A stretch of DNA of 64,000 nucleotides from Asticcacaulis sp. YBE204 (GCF_000495855.1 NZ_AWGF01000001.1:434001-498000); one strand, 5' to 3'; positions 8,816 through 18,013 are shown, counted from the stretch's first letter. The notes: generated by a model not told the origin, from the letters alone. Numbers and translations: made by a program.

Positions 8816-9688
8816 ATGGTCACCGCGACAATAGACACCGGCTGGCGTAAACACCTGCCCGTCCTCAACGCCTTTTTGCGTTACGGCATTCTGATCCTCG
8901 TCGGCTTCGTGATGATCTATCCGCTGCTGTGGATGATCGGCGGGGCGTTCAAGAACAACGCCGAAATCTTCTCCTCGATCGGCTTCATCCCGAAGGAACC
9001 GACGACCGACGGCTTCGTCAACGGCTGGAAGACCTCGACCGAATATACGTTTGCGACCTACCTGCTCAATACGATGAAGATCGTCATCCCGAAGGTCATT
9101 GTCACCGTCATTTCCTCGGTCGTCGTCGCCTACGGCTTTGCGCGTTTCGCCATTCCGGGTCGCAAGTGGCTGTTCGCGCTCCTCATGGCGACCGTTCTGT
9201 TGCCGAAGTCCGTGCTGCTCATCCCGCAATATCTGATGTTCCGCGAATTCGGCTGGCTCGACACCTATCTGCCCCTCTACGCGCCGCAGGCCTTTGCGAC
9301 CGAGGGCTTCTTCGTCTTCATGATCATCCAGTTCATGCGCACCCTACCGCTCGATATGGAAGAGGCGGCGGTGATGGATGGCTGCAATTCGTTTCAGGTC
9401 CTGACCCTGATCGTCTGCCCGGTCATCCTGCCGGCGATCATCTCGGTTGCCCTGTTCCAGTTCATGTGGTCGATGAACGACTTCCTCCAGCCGCTGATCT
9501 ATCTGTCGTCGGTCGAGAAATACCCCGTGGCGCTGGCGCTCAAGATGTCGATCGACGTCACCGAAGCGACCTCGTGGAACGAGATCCTGGCTATGTCGAC
9601 CATCGCGATTGCGCCGTCGCTGATTCTGTTCTTCGCGGCTCAGAAATACTTCGTCGAAGGTCTGACCTCCGGCGCGGTGAAGGGGTAG
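8816..9688 (+). CDS. Sugar ABC transporter permease 2 (TogN/UgpE-like)
   Basis: 290-residue partner permease with about six transmembrane segments (first ILILVGFVMIYPLLWMIGG) and EAA loop EEAAVMDGCNSFQVLTLIVC. The ATG at 8816 follows the stop of the first permease directly, with GGGAGG as ribosome site. The Cys/Asn in the EAA loop replace more usual Ala/Gly residues but the pattern is intact. Confidence 0.93.
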   Translation: MVTATIDTGWRKHLPVLNAFLRYGILILVGFVMIYPLLWMIGGAFKNNAEIFSSIGFIPKEPTTDGFVNGWKTSTEYTFATYLLNTMKIVIPKVIVTVISSVVVAYGFARFAIPGRKWLFALLMATVLLPKSVLLIPQYLMFREFGWLDTYLPLYAPQAFATEGFFVFMIIQFMRTLPLDMEEAAVMDGCNSFQVLTLIVCPVILPAIISVALFQFMWSMNDFLQPLIYLSSVEKYPVALALKMSIDVTEATSWNEILAMSTIAIAPSLILFFAAQKYFVEGLTSGAVKG

Positions 9689-9692
9689 GGCG

Positions 9693-10991
9693 ATGGACGC
9701 ATACAGATTACATCGCCGGACCATGTTGCTGGGGGCGGCTGCCGCATTGACGGCGTGCGGTCAGACGTCCTCGCGGCCCGCAGGTACGAAAGAACTCCGC
9801 ATGAGCTGGTGGGGCGGGTCGTCCGCCCACAAGGCGACGCTGGAGGCGCTCAAGCGCTTCGAGAAACGCCACGGCATCCGCGTGCGCGCCGAATATACCG
9901 GGTTCGCCGGGCATCTTGAGCGCCTGACGACGCAGATTTCCGGCCGCACCGCGCCCGACGTCATGCAGATCAACTGGTTCTGGCAGACCCTGTTTTCGCC
10001 CGACGGCACCGGCTTCCTCGATCTCAATCAGCACCGCGACAAGATCGATCTCAGTCAGTTCGATGCGCGCAGCCTGAACATGGGCACGACCAAGGGGCAC
10101 CTGAACGCCATCCCGGTGTCGAATGCCGCGCGGCTGGTCTATCTCAACCAGACGACCTACGACAAGGCGGGCCTGTCCCTGCCGTCGTCGTGGGACGAGC
10201 TGTTCGCGCGCGGGCCGCAGTTCAAACAAAAACTCGGTGACGGCTATTATCCCATCGACGGCCTGTTTCTGGAATTCATCGGGCTGGCTCGGACCTATGT
10301 GGTGCAGGGGACCGGCAAGCCGCTGATCAGTGCTGAGACCAAATCGCTCAACTGCTCGCGGCAGGACATGCACGACTTCGCCGGGCTTTATGCCCGGATG
10401 ACGCGCGACCACGTCTGGCCGAGCGCGCAGGTCCGCGCCTCCTATGGTAATGTTGCCCAGCAGGAAATGCGTCCGTGGATCAACGGACAGTTTGCCGGGA
10501 CCTTCATGTGGAACTCGACCATCGAGAAATACAGCGACACTTTGGCCGGGAACCAGAAAATCGCGCTGGCGCCCTATCCGTTGCGCGAAGGTGCCAAGGA
10601 CTCCGGCATGATGTTCCGCCCGTCGATGATGTTCGCCGCCAATGCGACGACGGCCCACCCGGACGAAGCGGTGATGCTGATCGACTTCCTGCTCAACGAC
10701 CCCGACGGGGTGCGGGCGATGGAGCTGAAACGTGGGGTGCCGGTGTCGAAAACCGCCCGGAAATTGCTTAATGACGAAGGCCTGATCAGTCCGCTGCAAC
10801 AGGCCAGCGAGGCGCAACTGGCCTCGGCGCAAATCAATGTGCTGGAAAGCCCCTATTTCGAGCATCCCCGCGTCCGCGACGGTTTTCAGGACATCCTCGA
10901 AGCGCTAGGCTATGGCCGGATTTCGGAACAGCAGGCGGGCGACCGCCTGTTCGACGATATCAATGCCATACTCCACCGCGTCGTGAGATAA
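9693..10991 (+). CDS. Extracellular solute-binding lipoprotein of the ABC importer (TogB-like, COG1653)
   Basis: 432-residue family 1 solute-binding protein. The N-terminus HRRTMLLGAAAALTACG combines a twin-arginine-like start with a lipobox (LTAC), so it is probably exported, perhaps folded by Tat, and anchored by lipid to the inner membrane. The mature part begins ELRMSWWGGSSAHKATLEAL and contains the typical ligand-lobe stretches TAPDVMQINWFWQ and MFAANATTAHPDEAVMLIDFLLN. It follows the second permease by 4 bp and ends 1 bp before the GH28 start. It would deliver saturated or unsaturated oligogalacturonides to the two permeases. Confidence 0.9.
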   Translation: MDAYRLHRRTMLLGAAAALTACGQTSSRPAGTKELRMSWWGGSSAHKATLEALKRFEKRHGIRVRAEYTGFAGHLERLTTQISGRTAPDVMQINWFWQTLFSPDGTGFLDLNQHRDKIDLSQFDARSLNMGTTKGHLNAIPVSNAARLVYLNQTTYDKAGLSLPSSWDELFARGPQFKQKLGDGYYPIDGLFLEFIGLARTYVVQGTGKPLISAETKSLNCSRQDMHDFAGLYARMTRDHVWPSAQVRASYGNVAQQEMRPWINGQFAGTFMWNSTIEKYSDTLAGNQKIALAPYPLREGAKDSGMMFRPSMMFAANATTAHPDEAVMLIDFLLNDPDGVRAMELKRGVPVSKTARKLLNDEGLISPLQQASEAQLASAQINVLESPYFEHPRVRDGFQDILEALGYGRISEQQAGDRLFDDINAILHRVVR

Positions 10992-12524
10992 ATGGGTGAA
11001 CTGAAACTCATCGCCGACCTGCCGACCGCGCTTACCTTCGAGGTGGACGACGGCAGCATCTACCGCGCCGATACCATGCGTCAGGTCGTGGTCGATGGCA
11101 CGGTGCGATTAGAGACGGATCTGAATGTCTTCACCCTGCGCAATCTTAGGCCCGATACGGTCTATCGTGTGTCGGTCGGTGATCTGAGCGTCGCCGCGCG
11201 CACCACGGCGTTAAAGGCAGTGGTCGATCCGCGCGCCTTCGGGGCCAAGGGCGACGGCGTCACCGACGATAGTCGGGCCTTGCAGGCGGCGATCTCGGCC
11301 TGTCCGCGTGACGGGCTGGTGCGTTTGTCCGAGGGCGATTACCTGACCGCGCCACTGTTCCTGAAAAGCGATATGGCGCTGGAAATCACCGCAGGCGCCC
11401 GCCTGATGGGGCATCGCGATATAACCCAATGGCCCGTCCTGCCGGGGGTGCTGTACGACACCGACGGTCGTGAGAAAACCTATCTCGGTTCGTGGGAAGG
11501 CGAGGCCGACGATTGCCACGCCGCACTCATCAATCTCTTGTCGGTCAGCAATGTCCAGATCTACGGCGAAGGTGAAATCGACGGTCAAGCCGGGTTCGAT
11601 ACCTGGTGGTCGAAGCCTAAGGAACGCTTCATCGGCTGGCGGCCCCGGCTGATCTATGCGGTCGATTGCGAGCATGTGTTGATCGAAGGCGTGACCCTGA
11701 ACAACAGCCCGTCGTGGACCCTGCACCCGCTCGCCTCGCGCTGGCTGACTTTCACCAATCTGAAAATCAAGGCGCCCGCTGATAGCCCCAATACCGACGG
11801 GCTGAACCCCGAAAGCTGCACCGACGTGACCATCTGCGGGGTGCATTTCACGGTCGGTGATGACTGCATCGCCTTGAAATCCGGCAAGCTATCCATGGCG
11901 CAGCGTGTGGTGCGCCCGACGCGGCGGGTGCGCATTTCCAATTGCTGGATGCAGGACGGGCATGGGGCCGTCGTCATTGGCTCGGAAATGGCCTGCGGTG
12001 TCTATGACGTCTGGGTACAGAACTGTCTGTTTACCGGTACGGATCGCGGCATCCGCCTGAAGACCCGGCGCGGACGCGGCAAGGATGCGGTCGGGCGAAA
12101 TCTGAATTTTGCCAATATCCATATGCAGGATGTCGGCACGGCCTTCGTGATCAATAGCTTCTACTGGTGCGATCCAGACGGCAAGACCGACTATATCGCC
12201 GACCGTAACGCTTGCCCGGTCGATGACGGTACGCCCAGCCTCGGCGGATTGTCGTTGCGCAATATCACCGCTGAGGGGGTACGCCACGCGGCGGTCTATG
12301 CGCTGGGTCTGCCGGAACAGCCCATCGACGGGCTGACCATCGAAAATTTCCGCATTCGCTATAACCTCGACGCCCAACCCGGCGAACCCGACATGGCGGC
12401 GACCATCCCGCTGGTAGTCCGTCTGGGCGTCTATATTTCCGCTGCTAAAAATGTTCGCCTGACCGGCCTCGATATCGAGGGTCAGGACGGCGAACCGATC
12501 ATTCTGGAAAACGTCACATGCTAG
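10992..12524 (+). CDS. Cytoplasmic GH28 polygalacturonase (exo-type oligogalacturonide hydrolase)
   Basis: A 510-residue glycoside hydrolase family 28 enzyme with a small N-terminal beta domain (about 1-75, Fn3-like) and a right-handed parallel beta-helix. All four family motifs are visible: NTDG (267-270), GDD (289-291), GHG (323-325) and RLK (355-357, usually RIK). The catalytic acids would be D269, D290 and D291. There is no signal peptide, unlike secreted pectinases. Placement directly after an ABC importer and before GH105 means it most likely trims imported oligogalacturonides inside the cell. The start ATG is 1 bp after the binding-protein stop, and the 3' end overlaps GH105 by 7 bp. 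Confidence 0.92.
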   Translation: MGELKLIADLPTALTFEVDDGSIYRADTMRQVVVDGTVRLETDLNVFTLRNLRPDTVYRVSVGDLSVAARTTALKAVVDPRAFGAKGDGVTDDSRALQAAISACPRDGLVRLSEGDYLTAPLFLKSDMALEITAGARLMGHRDITQWPVLPGVLYDTDGREKTYLGSWEGEADDCHAALINLLSVSNVQIYGEGEIDGQAGFDTWWSKPKERFIGWRPRLIYAVDCEHVLIEGVTLNNSPSWTLHPLASRWLTFTNLKIKAPADSPNTDGLNPESCTDVTICGVHFTVGDDCIALKSGKLSMAQRVVRPTRRVRISNCWMQDGHGAVVIGSEMACGVYDVWVQNCLFTGTDRGIRLKTRRGRGKDAVGRNLNFANIHMQDVGTAFVINSFYWCDPDGKTDYIADRNACPVDDGTPSLGGLSLRNITAEGVRHAAVYALGLPEQPIDGLTIENFRIRYNLDAQPGEPDMAATIPLVVRLGVYISAAKNVRLTGLDIEGQDGEPIILENVTC

Positions 12525-13696
12525 ATGTCAGCCACTCTATCCCCGTCGATGTCGCCGCAGCGACGGTTCAGCGCCCGTTCGATTTGTCGGCGGACACAAC
12601 ACGCCGTCTGGCACCATTCGGCGCGCAGGTGCCCGCGTTCCTGAACGGCTATTTCCGTAGCTGGACGCCCTATCGCCCCCACTGGAACTATGAGGATGGT
12701 GTCATCTGGAAAGGCGCGCTCGACCTCTATCTGGTCACCCGCGACCCGGCGCTGCTCGATTATGTGCTTCAGGAGATGGAAAGCCGCATCCTGCCCGACG
12801 GTTCGATGCCGACCTTCTTGCCCAAGGAATACAATATTGACCACGTCAATGGCGGCAAGATTCTGTTCCCGCTTTACGCCATCACCGGCGATGAACGCTT
12901 CCGCAAGGCGATGGACGTCCAGTATGCGCAGTTGAAGGACCATCCGCGCACCCGATCCGGCAATTACTGGCACAAGCAGATCTATCCGCATCAGGTCTGG
13001 CTCGACGGCCTGTTCATGGCCCAGCCGTTTCAGGCGTCCTATGCCCGGATGACTGGCAACGAAGTCCTGTTCGCCGACACGGTAGCGCAGTTCAGCAGCG
13101 TCGATCGCCTGCTGAAAAAGGACAATGGCCTCTATTTCCACGGTTGGGACGAGAGCCGTGCCGAACGGTGGGCCGATAAACAGACCGGTCTGTCTCAAAA
13201 CGTCTGGGGGCGTTCGATGGGCTGGTGGGTCGGGGCCCTGGTCGATGTCTATGAAGCCTCGGAAGGCTTCAGCGAGCATCTGCGCGACGAAATTGCCCGC
13301 ATCACGCGCGACACCCTTAACGCGCTGCTGAAATTCCGCTCGGAAAATGGCCTGTGGTATCAGGTCGTCGATCAGGGCGACCGCGAAGGTAATTATGAGG
13401 AAGCCTCGGCTTCGGCCATGGTGGCCTACGGCCTGATGAAGGCCGCCCGCATGGGCATCATGGGCAAGGATGTTAGCGATACCGGAATCGCATCGCTGCA
13501 TGCGGTTTGTGATCGCTTTGTCACGCCGGGTGCGCTAAATGGCATTTGCGGCGTCGCCGGTCTCGGCAATGTGCCTTACCGCGACGGCTCCTACGAATAT
13601 TATCTGTCGGAAAAAATTACGCCGAACGACCCCAAGGGTGTGGGCGCGCTGATGTGGGCGCTGTCCGAAGGGGTTCGGGCCAAGGAGACCTTATGA
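12518..13696 (+). CDS. GH105 unsaturated glucuronyl/galacturonyl hydrolase (YteR/RhiN family)
   Basis: 392-residue (alpha/alpha)6-barrel enzyme without signal peptide. Family features are WNYEDGVIWKGALDLY near residue 57, HVNGGKILFPLY (109-120), QIYPHQVWLDGLFMAQPF (154-171, where D163 is the likely catalytic aspartate) and SQNVWGRSMGWWVGALVDVYE. GH105 enzymes remove the 4,5-unsaturated uronate from the non-reducing end of lyase products, releasing 5-keto-4-deoxyuronate. This implies that a pectate lyase elsewhere in the genome supplies unsaturated substrate. It overlaps GH28 by 7 bp and the next gene by 4 bp (ATGA). Confidence 0.92.
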   Translation: MLDVSHSIPVDVAAATVQRPFDLSADTTRRLAPFGAQVPAFLNGYFRSWTPYRPHWNYEDGVIWKGALDLYLVTRDPALLDYVLQEMESRILPDGSMPTFLPKEYNIDHVNGGKILFPLYAITGDERFRKAMDVQYAQLKDHPRTRSGNYWHKQIYPHQVWLDGLFMAQPFQASYARMTGNEVLFADTVAQFSSVDRLLKKDNGLYFHGWDESRAERWADKQTGLSQNVWGRSMGWWVGALVDVYEASEGFSEHLRDEIARITRDTLNALLKFRSENGLWYQVVDQGDREGNYEEASASAMVAYGLMKAARMGIMGKDVSDTGIASLHAVCDRFVTPGALNGICGVAGLGNVPYRDGSYEYYLSEKITPNDPKGVGALMWALSEGVRAKETL

Positions 13697-14535
13697 GCAC
13701 TCAGGATATCGCCAACCGTTTCGTTTCCGCCCGTCGCGCCGCAACCGCGCTCAAGGATTATCCCGGTGATATTCCGGCGGCCCTGACCGAGTCCTATGCG
13801 ATTCAGGAAGCCGCCATCGGTCTGTGGAACCGTCCGGTCGTCGGCTGGAAGATCGGCCGTCTGGCCCCGGAACGTCAGGCCGAACACGGCACCGAGCGTC
13901 TGGCCGGGCCGGTGTTCGACACCCTGTTCAAGCCCGCCGCCGGTGAGGTCGAAATCCCCGTCTTCACCGACGGTTTCGCCGCTGTCGAGGCCGAGTTCGT
14001 CTTCCGCATCGGTAAGGACGCCGAACCGGGCAAGACCGAATACAGCGAAGTCGAGGCGCTGGGCCTGATCGACGCCCTGTTTGCCGGGGTCGAGATGGCC
14101 GGTTCGCCGCTGCCGACGATCAACAAGCTGGGGCCGACGGTGGTCGCGTCGGACTTCGGGAATAATTTCGGTTTGATTCTCGGTCTGCAACTGGCGGCCT
14201 ATGATGAGAACAGCACGGTGGCCGACCTCGATGAGGCGACCGTCAAGGGCTATAAGGCCACGACCGAAATCGACGGCGTCGTTGTCGGCGAGGGCGGCCT
14301 GTTCACCATGCCGGGCGGCCCGCTGAAGGCCATCGCCTGGCTGGCCGGGCATCTGGCGGCGCGCGGTCGTCCGCTCAAGGCTGGTCAACTGATTTCATCG
14401 GGGGCCACGACCGGCATCCACGATATCGTCGCGGGTCAGGTCTCGAAGGTGACCTATTCCGGTCCGCATCACGACGACTACAGCATCGATCTGAAAACGG
14501 TCGAACTGACCTCGGACAAATCCGAACTGGTCTAG
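13693..14535 (+). CDS. Fumarylacetoacetate hydrolase-family protein (2-keto-4-pentenoate hydratase-like)
   Basis: 280-residue cytoplasmic protein from the ATG at 13693, which overlaps the GH105 stop. It resembles MhpD-type hydratases: a metal-binding E-x-E pair lies in FAAVEAEFVFRI (E99, E101) with a third acid in FAGVEMAG (E134), followed by the domain end TGIHDIVAGQVSKVTYSG. The family acts on 2-oxo acids with an enol(ate) intermediate. As the last gene of the pectin operon it probably handles a keto-deoxy sugar acid from unsaturated uronates, but the substrate is not known. No kduI or kduD is visible nearby, so it could take part in a non-standard route for 5-keto-4-deoxyuronate. Confidence 0.75.
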   Translation: MSTQDIANRFVSARRAATALKDYPGDIPAALTESYAIQEAAIGLWNRPVVGWKIGRLAPERQAEHGTERLAGPVFDTLFKPAAGEVEIPVFTDGFAAVEAEFVFRIGKDAEPGKTEYSEVEALGLIDALFAGVEMAGSPLPTINKLGPTVVASDFGNNFGLILGLQLAAYDENSTVADLDEATVKGYKATTEIDGVVVGEGGLFTMPGGPLKAIAWLAGHLAARGRPLKAGQLISSGATTGIHDIVAGQVSKVTYSGPHHDDYSIDLKTVELTSDKSELV

Positions 14536-14555
14536 GCTCTAAAAATACCGCAATG

Positions 14556-14590
14556 GCGCCGTCCCTGAATCAGGGGCGGCGTTTTTTTGT
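14556..14590 (+). terminator. Rho-independent terminator of the ABC/GH operon
   Basis: GCCGTCCCTG-AAT-CAGGGGCGGC (10-bp stem with one G-T pair) followed by seven T. It lies about 20 bp after the operon's last stop codon. Confidence 0.85.
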
Positions 14591-14745
14591 TTCAGAATTT
14601 ATTAAGTCTGATGCGGCAACATTCCGACATTCGTGTCGAAAAGAGGGTCATTCAGGATAAAAATATGGCAGATATGTCACCCTTCACATCTTGTTGTGAC
14701 GAATGTCTTGTTTTTTTTGCGGAGATATGTCTTTCTTTCGGCGAT

Positions 14746-14759
14746 TGACACCGGTTACC
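14746..14759. promoter_or_regulatory. LacI-family operator 1 upstream of the TonB receptor
   Basis: TGACACCGGTTACC, identical to the site before uxaC. It is the first of a tandem pair; the centres are 24 bp apart, a little over two helical turns. Confidence 0.8.
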
Positions 14760-14769
14760 AAAGAATTTT

Positions 14770-14783
14770 TGACACCGGTGTCA
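14770..14783. promoter_or_regulatory. LacI-family operator 2, perfect palindrome
   Basis: TGACACCGGTGTCA, a perfect 14-bp palindrome and the best version of the motif in the window. A weaker, degenerate copy (GATAACGGGTGTCA) follows at 14805-14818, giving up to three sites before the receptor gene. Confidence 0.82.
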
Positions 14784-14883
14784 GCAAATTAATATCAAAA
14801 GCCCGATAACGGGTGTCACAGTACCAGATCGCTTACCGCATAAAAAACAGCGGAGGTGTCTGGTGTAACGGGGAGTTAAATTT

Positions 14884-17871
14884 ATGAAGTCGAAGCCTAT
14901 CCACACCCGAAATGCGTCCAAAATCGCGCATTACGGCGTCTCTCTGCTGGCGCTGATGAGCGTCGGTGCCGTCGCGCCGGCCTTTGCGCAGGACGCCGCG
15001 CCAGCCGAGCCCGAAGAAACGGTCGTCGTCGTCACCGGTTTCCGTAACTCGCTACAAAGCTCGATCAGCGAAAAGCGCAAGTCGAACGACATCGTCGACG
15101 TCATCAAGTCCGACGATATCGCGCAGTTTCCTGACCTGAACCTCGCCGAATCGCTGCAACGCGTGCCGGGCGTGGCGATCGACCGCGATGGTGGCGAAGG
15201 CCGCACGATTACCGTGCGTGGTCTCAATTCCGAATTCACCCGCGTGCGTCTGAACGAACTTGAAGCTCTGGCGACCGCCGGCGGCAAGGACGTGTCGGGC
15301 GGCGCCAACCGCGGCCGCGGTTTCGACTTCAACGTCTTCGCGGCGGAACTGTTCAACTCTCTGACCGTGCGCAAGTCGCTGTCGGCGGAAATCGAAGAAG
15401 GTTCGCTGGGCGCCACCGTCGATCTGCGTACCGCGCGTCCGTTCGATTATAAGGGTTTCACGCTCGCCGGTTCGGGGCAGCTGGGCTATAACGACCTGTC
15501 CAAGGACACGTCGCCACGCGGCACGTTCCTGATCTCCAACCGCTGGGCGGACGGTCGCCTGGGGGCGCTGCTGTCGGTCGCCTATGGCGAGCGCATGGCC
15601 AACGAAGAGGGCTCGAACACCACGCGTTTCGAAAACGCCTATTCACCGTCGAACGTCGGTCGTTTCGAGCGCTATTCCACCGATGGCGGCACGACCTGGA
15701 ACGCCATCGCTGCCTGTACCAATGCCAATGCGGCCTGTAACACGACCGAAACTCACGCGACGAACCCGACCCTGACGGGCGAAGCGCAAAAGATCAGCCG
15801 TGCCTTGCACCCGCGTATCCCGCGCTATTCGCGTCTGATTCAGGACCAGAAGCGCCTCGGCGTCACCGGTTCGTTCCAGATGCGTCCGTTCGAAGGCACG
15901 CTGGTGACGCTCGACGCCATGTACGCCACCTTCCAGTCGAATCGTCAGGAATACGAAATCGAAGCCATTTCGTTCAGCCGCAACGGTCAGGGCCTGCCCA
16001 AAACCGACGTCTACAACTACACGATCGACGACACCGGCACGCTCATCAAGGGCACGTTCAACGATGTCGACGTGCGGGCCGAGCAGCGTTTCGACGAACT
16101 GAAAACCACCTTCAGCCAGTTGAACCTGACCTGGGAGCAGGACATCGGTGAAAAGCTGAAGATGAAGGTTCTGGTCGGCGCGTCCAACTCGCTTCAGGAC
16201 AATCCGGAACAGACGACCTTCACCTTCGACGCCTATGACGTGCAGGGCTATTCCTACGACTTCACGAACAAGAACGCGCCGGTCTTCAACTATGGCACCA
16301 AGAACGGCTGTACGCCGGACAAGGCCTGTTACTGGTCCTATACGCCGAACACCACCGCGACGACTCCGGCCGCCAGCGCGGCACTCGGCGACGCGTCGTT
16401 GATCCGCATTCGTCCGCAAAGCGTCGAGAACAAGTTCGCGACGACCAAGATCGATTTCAAATACGATTTCAACGACACCTTCACGGTGAAGTTCGGCGCG
16501 TCGACCAAGAGCTACGACTTCGAATCCGTCGAATGGGGCCGCTACACCGCCAGCACCAATACGCGTGACGAAGCCGCGCACAAGGCCGCGACCGGCGTCA
16601 GCTATTCGGCGGGTCTGGTTGACGCCATTCAGGCCGATCTCGGCAAATATTCGCAGAGCGTGTCGGTGGCGGGCAATACCTTCCTGATCCCGAACCTCGA
16701 CCTGATCCGTTCGACCTTCGGCTACGATTGCCGCTGCGTGAACCAGTACGGCACCTTCACCATCAATACGGTCAATTCGTCGTCGCGCGCCAATAACCGC
16801 GACGCGCACGAAAAGGACGATACGGCCTATATCCAGCTCGATTTCAGCACGGACCTCGGCACCATACCGTTCCGCGGCAATATCGGGGTGCGCAAGGCCG
16901 ATACGCAACAACGCGTCTCCGGCTATGTCGGCAAGGGCACGACGCCGATCCTGACGACCATCGAACGCAGCTATTCCGATACCCTGCCGGCGATGAACCT
17001 GACGCTTGAACCGTTCGAAAATATCTATGTCCGGTTCGCGGCGGCCAAAACGATGGCACGTCCGACCCTGGCCAGCCTGTCGCCCGGCGGTACGATCACC
17101 ACCGCCAGCCAGACCCTCAGCGTCGGCAATCCGTACCTCGATCCGGTACGCGCCAATACGATGGATCTGAGCTTCGAATGGTATCCGAACAAGGACTCGC
17201 TGCTCACGATCGGCTTCTTCAAGAAGGACATCAAGAGCTACATCCAGTCCTTCACGCGCGTCGTTCCGTTCTCGGAAACCGGCTTCGATATCAGCCTGCT
17301 TGACGGTACCGGCCAGGTCGCCTCGACGCCCTATACGGTGACCCAGCCCGTCAACACGCCGGGCGGCGAACTGAAAGGCTTTGAAATCTCCTTCCAGACG
17401 CCGTTCACCTTCCTGCCGGGCTTCCTGCGCTATACGGGTGGTGTGTTCAACTACACCCACGTCGAATCGAAGATCAACTACAACACCTCGACGACGACGA
17501 CCGCCGTTTACCGCGAGGAAAACCTGCTCGGTCTGTCGCCTGAGTCCTACAACGTCACCTTCTACTACGAAGACGGCAAGCTGTCGGGCCGCGTCGCGTC
17601 GTCCTACCGCGAAGGCTACCTCGTCATGCTGGCGCCGGGGTCCGGAGCCGACTTCTCTGGCAAGAACGAGACCTTCAACGTCGACGCTCAGATCACCTAC
17701 AAGCTCAACAAGCACATCACGCTGGTGGGTGAAGGCATCAACCTGACCGACGAATACGACGACCGCTACGTCGCCTACAATACGGCCCAGGGCAATGTCG
17801 TCGGCGATCTGCCGCTCGACTACTCGCATCCGGGTCGTCAGTACTATCTGGGCTTCCGCTACAAGTACTGA
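14884..17871 (+). CDS. TonB-dependent outer-membrane receptor, predicted pectin-oligosaccharide importer
   Basis: A 995-residue outer-membrane beta-barrel. It starts with a signal peptide (cleavage after about residue 36, VAPAFAQ), then a TonB box region EETVVVVTGFR, and then the plug domain with QFPDLNLAESLQRVPGVAI and EGRTITVRGLNSEF. The barrel ends in the aromatic signature GFRYKY. This subfamily (large Caulobacterales/Xanthomonas carbohydrate TBDRs) imports glycans across the outer membrane using ExbB-ExbD-TonB energy. Two strong operators and one weak one lie 100-140 bp upstream, tying it to the galacturonate regulon; it is bounded by terminators on both sides. The ligand is inferred to be oligogalacturonide from regulation and neighbours, not from sequence. 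Confidence 0.93.
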   Translation: MKSKPIHTRNASKIAHYGVSLLALMSVGAVAPAFAQDAAPAEPEETVVVVTGFRNSLQSSISEKRKSNDIVDVIKSDDIAQFPDLNLAESLQRVPGVAIDRDGGEGRTITVRGLNSEFTRVRLNELEALATAGGKDVSGGANRGRGFDFNVFAAELFNSLTVRKSLSAEIEEGSLGATVDLRTARPFDYKGFTLAGSGQLGYNDLSKDTSPRGTFLISNRWADGRLGALLSVAYGERMANEEGSNTTRFENAYSPSNVGRFERYSTDGGTTWNAIAACTNANAACNTTETHATNPTLTGEAQKISRALHPRIPRYSRLIQDQKRLGVTGSFQMRPFEGTLVTLDAMYATFQSNRQEYEIEAISFSRNGQGLPKTDVYNYTIDDTGTLIKGTFNDVDVRAEQRFDELKTTFSQLNLTWEQDIGEKLKMKVLVGASNSLQDNPEQTTFTFDAYDVQGYSYDFTNKNAPVFNYGTKNGCTPDKACYWSYTPNTTATTPAASAALGDASLIRIRPQSVENKFATTKIDFKYDFNDTFTVKFGASTKSYDFESVEWGRYTASTNTRDEAAHKAATGVSYSAGLVDAIQADLGKYSQSVSVAGNTFLIPNLDLIRSTFGYDCRCVNQYGTFTINTVNSSSRANNRDAHEKDDTAYIQLDFSTDLGTIPFRGNIGVRKADTQQRVSGYVGKGTTPILTTIERSYSDTLPAMNLTLEPFENIYVRFAAAKTMARPTLASLSPGGTITTASQTLSVGNPYLDPVRANTMDLSFEWYPNKDSLLTIGFFKKDIKSYIQSFTRVVPFSETGFDISLLDGTGQVASTPYTVTQPVNTPGGELKGFEISFQTPFTFLPGFLRYTGGVFNYTHVESKINYNTSTTTTAVYREENLLGLSPESYNVTFYYEDGKLSGRVASSYREGYLVMLAPGSGADFSGKNETFNVDAQITYKLNKHITLVGEGINLTDEYDDRYVAYNTAQGNVVGDLPLDYSHPGRQYYLGFRYKY

Positions 17872-17897
17872 TCTTCTCCTGCCTGCAAACCAAACTT

Positions 17898-17928
17898 GAG
17901 GCGTCGCATGTGCGGCGCCTCTTTTTTA
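17898..17928 (+). terminator. Rho-independent terminator after the TonB receptor
   Basis: GAGGCGTCGCA-TG-TGCGGCGCCTC stem (one G-T pair) followed by a run of T. It separates the receptor from kdgK. Confidence 0.85.
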
Positions 17929-18013
17929 TGAAGGTTTGCCCGCTTAAAAAGGGTTCCCCTTTTGGGGATAAGGCTTTAAAGCCTGACACAAAGATATCCA
18001 ACGGAAGCCGCTT

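Noticed and set aside
15643-17829. 728-residue open frame antisense to the TonB receptor
   Set aside because: Receptor signal peptide, plug and C-terminal signature are clear; antisense frame has no recognisable features.
17931-18013. LacI operator before kdgK
   Set aside because: Only a TGACAC half is present; the CCGGT centre and second half are missing.
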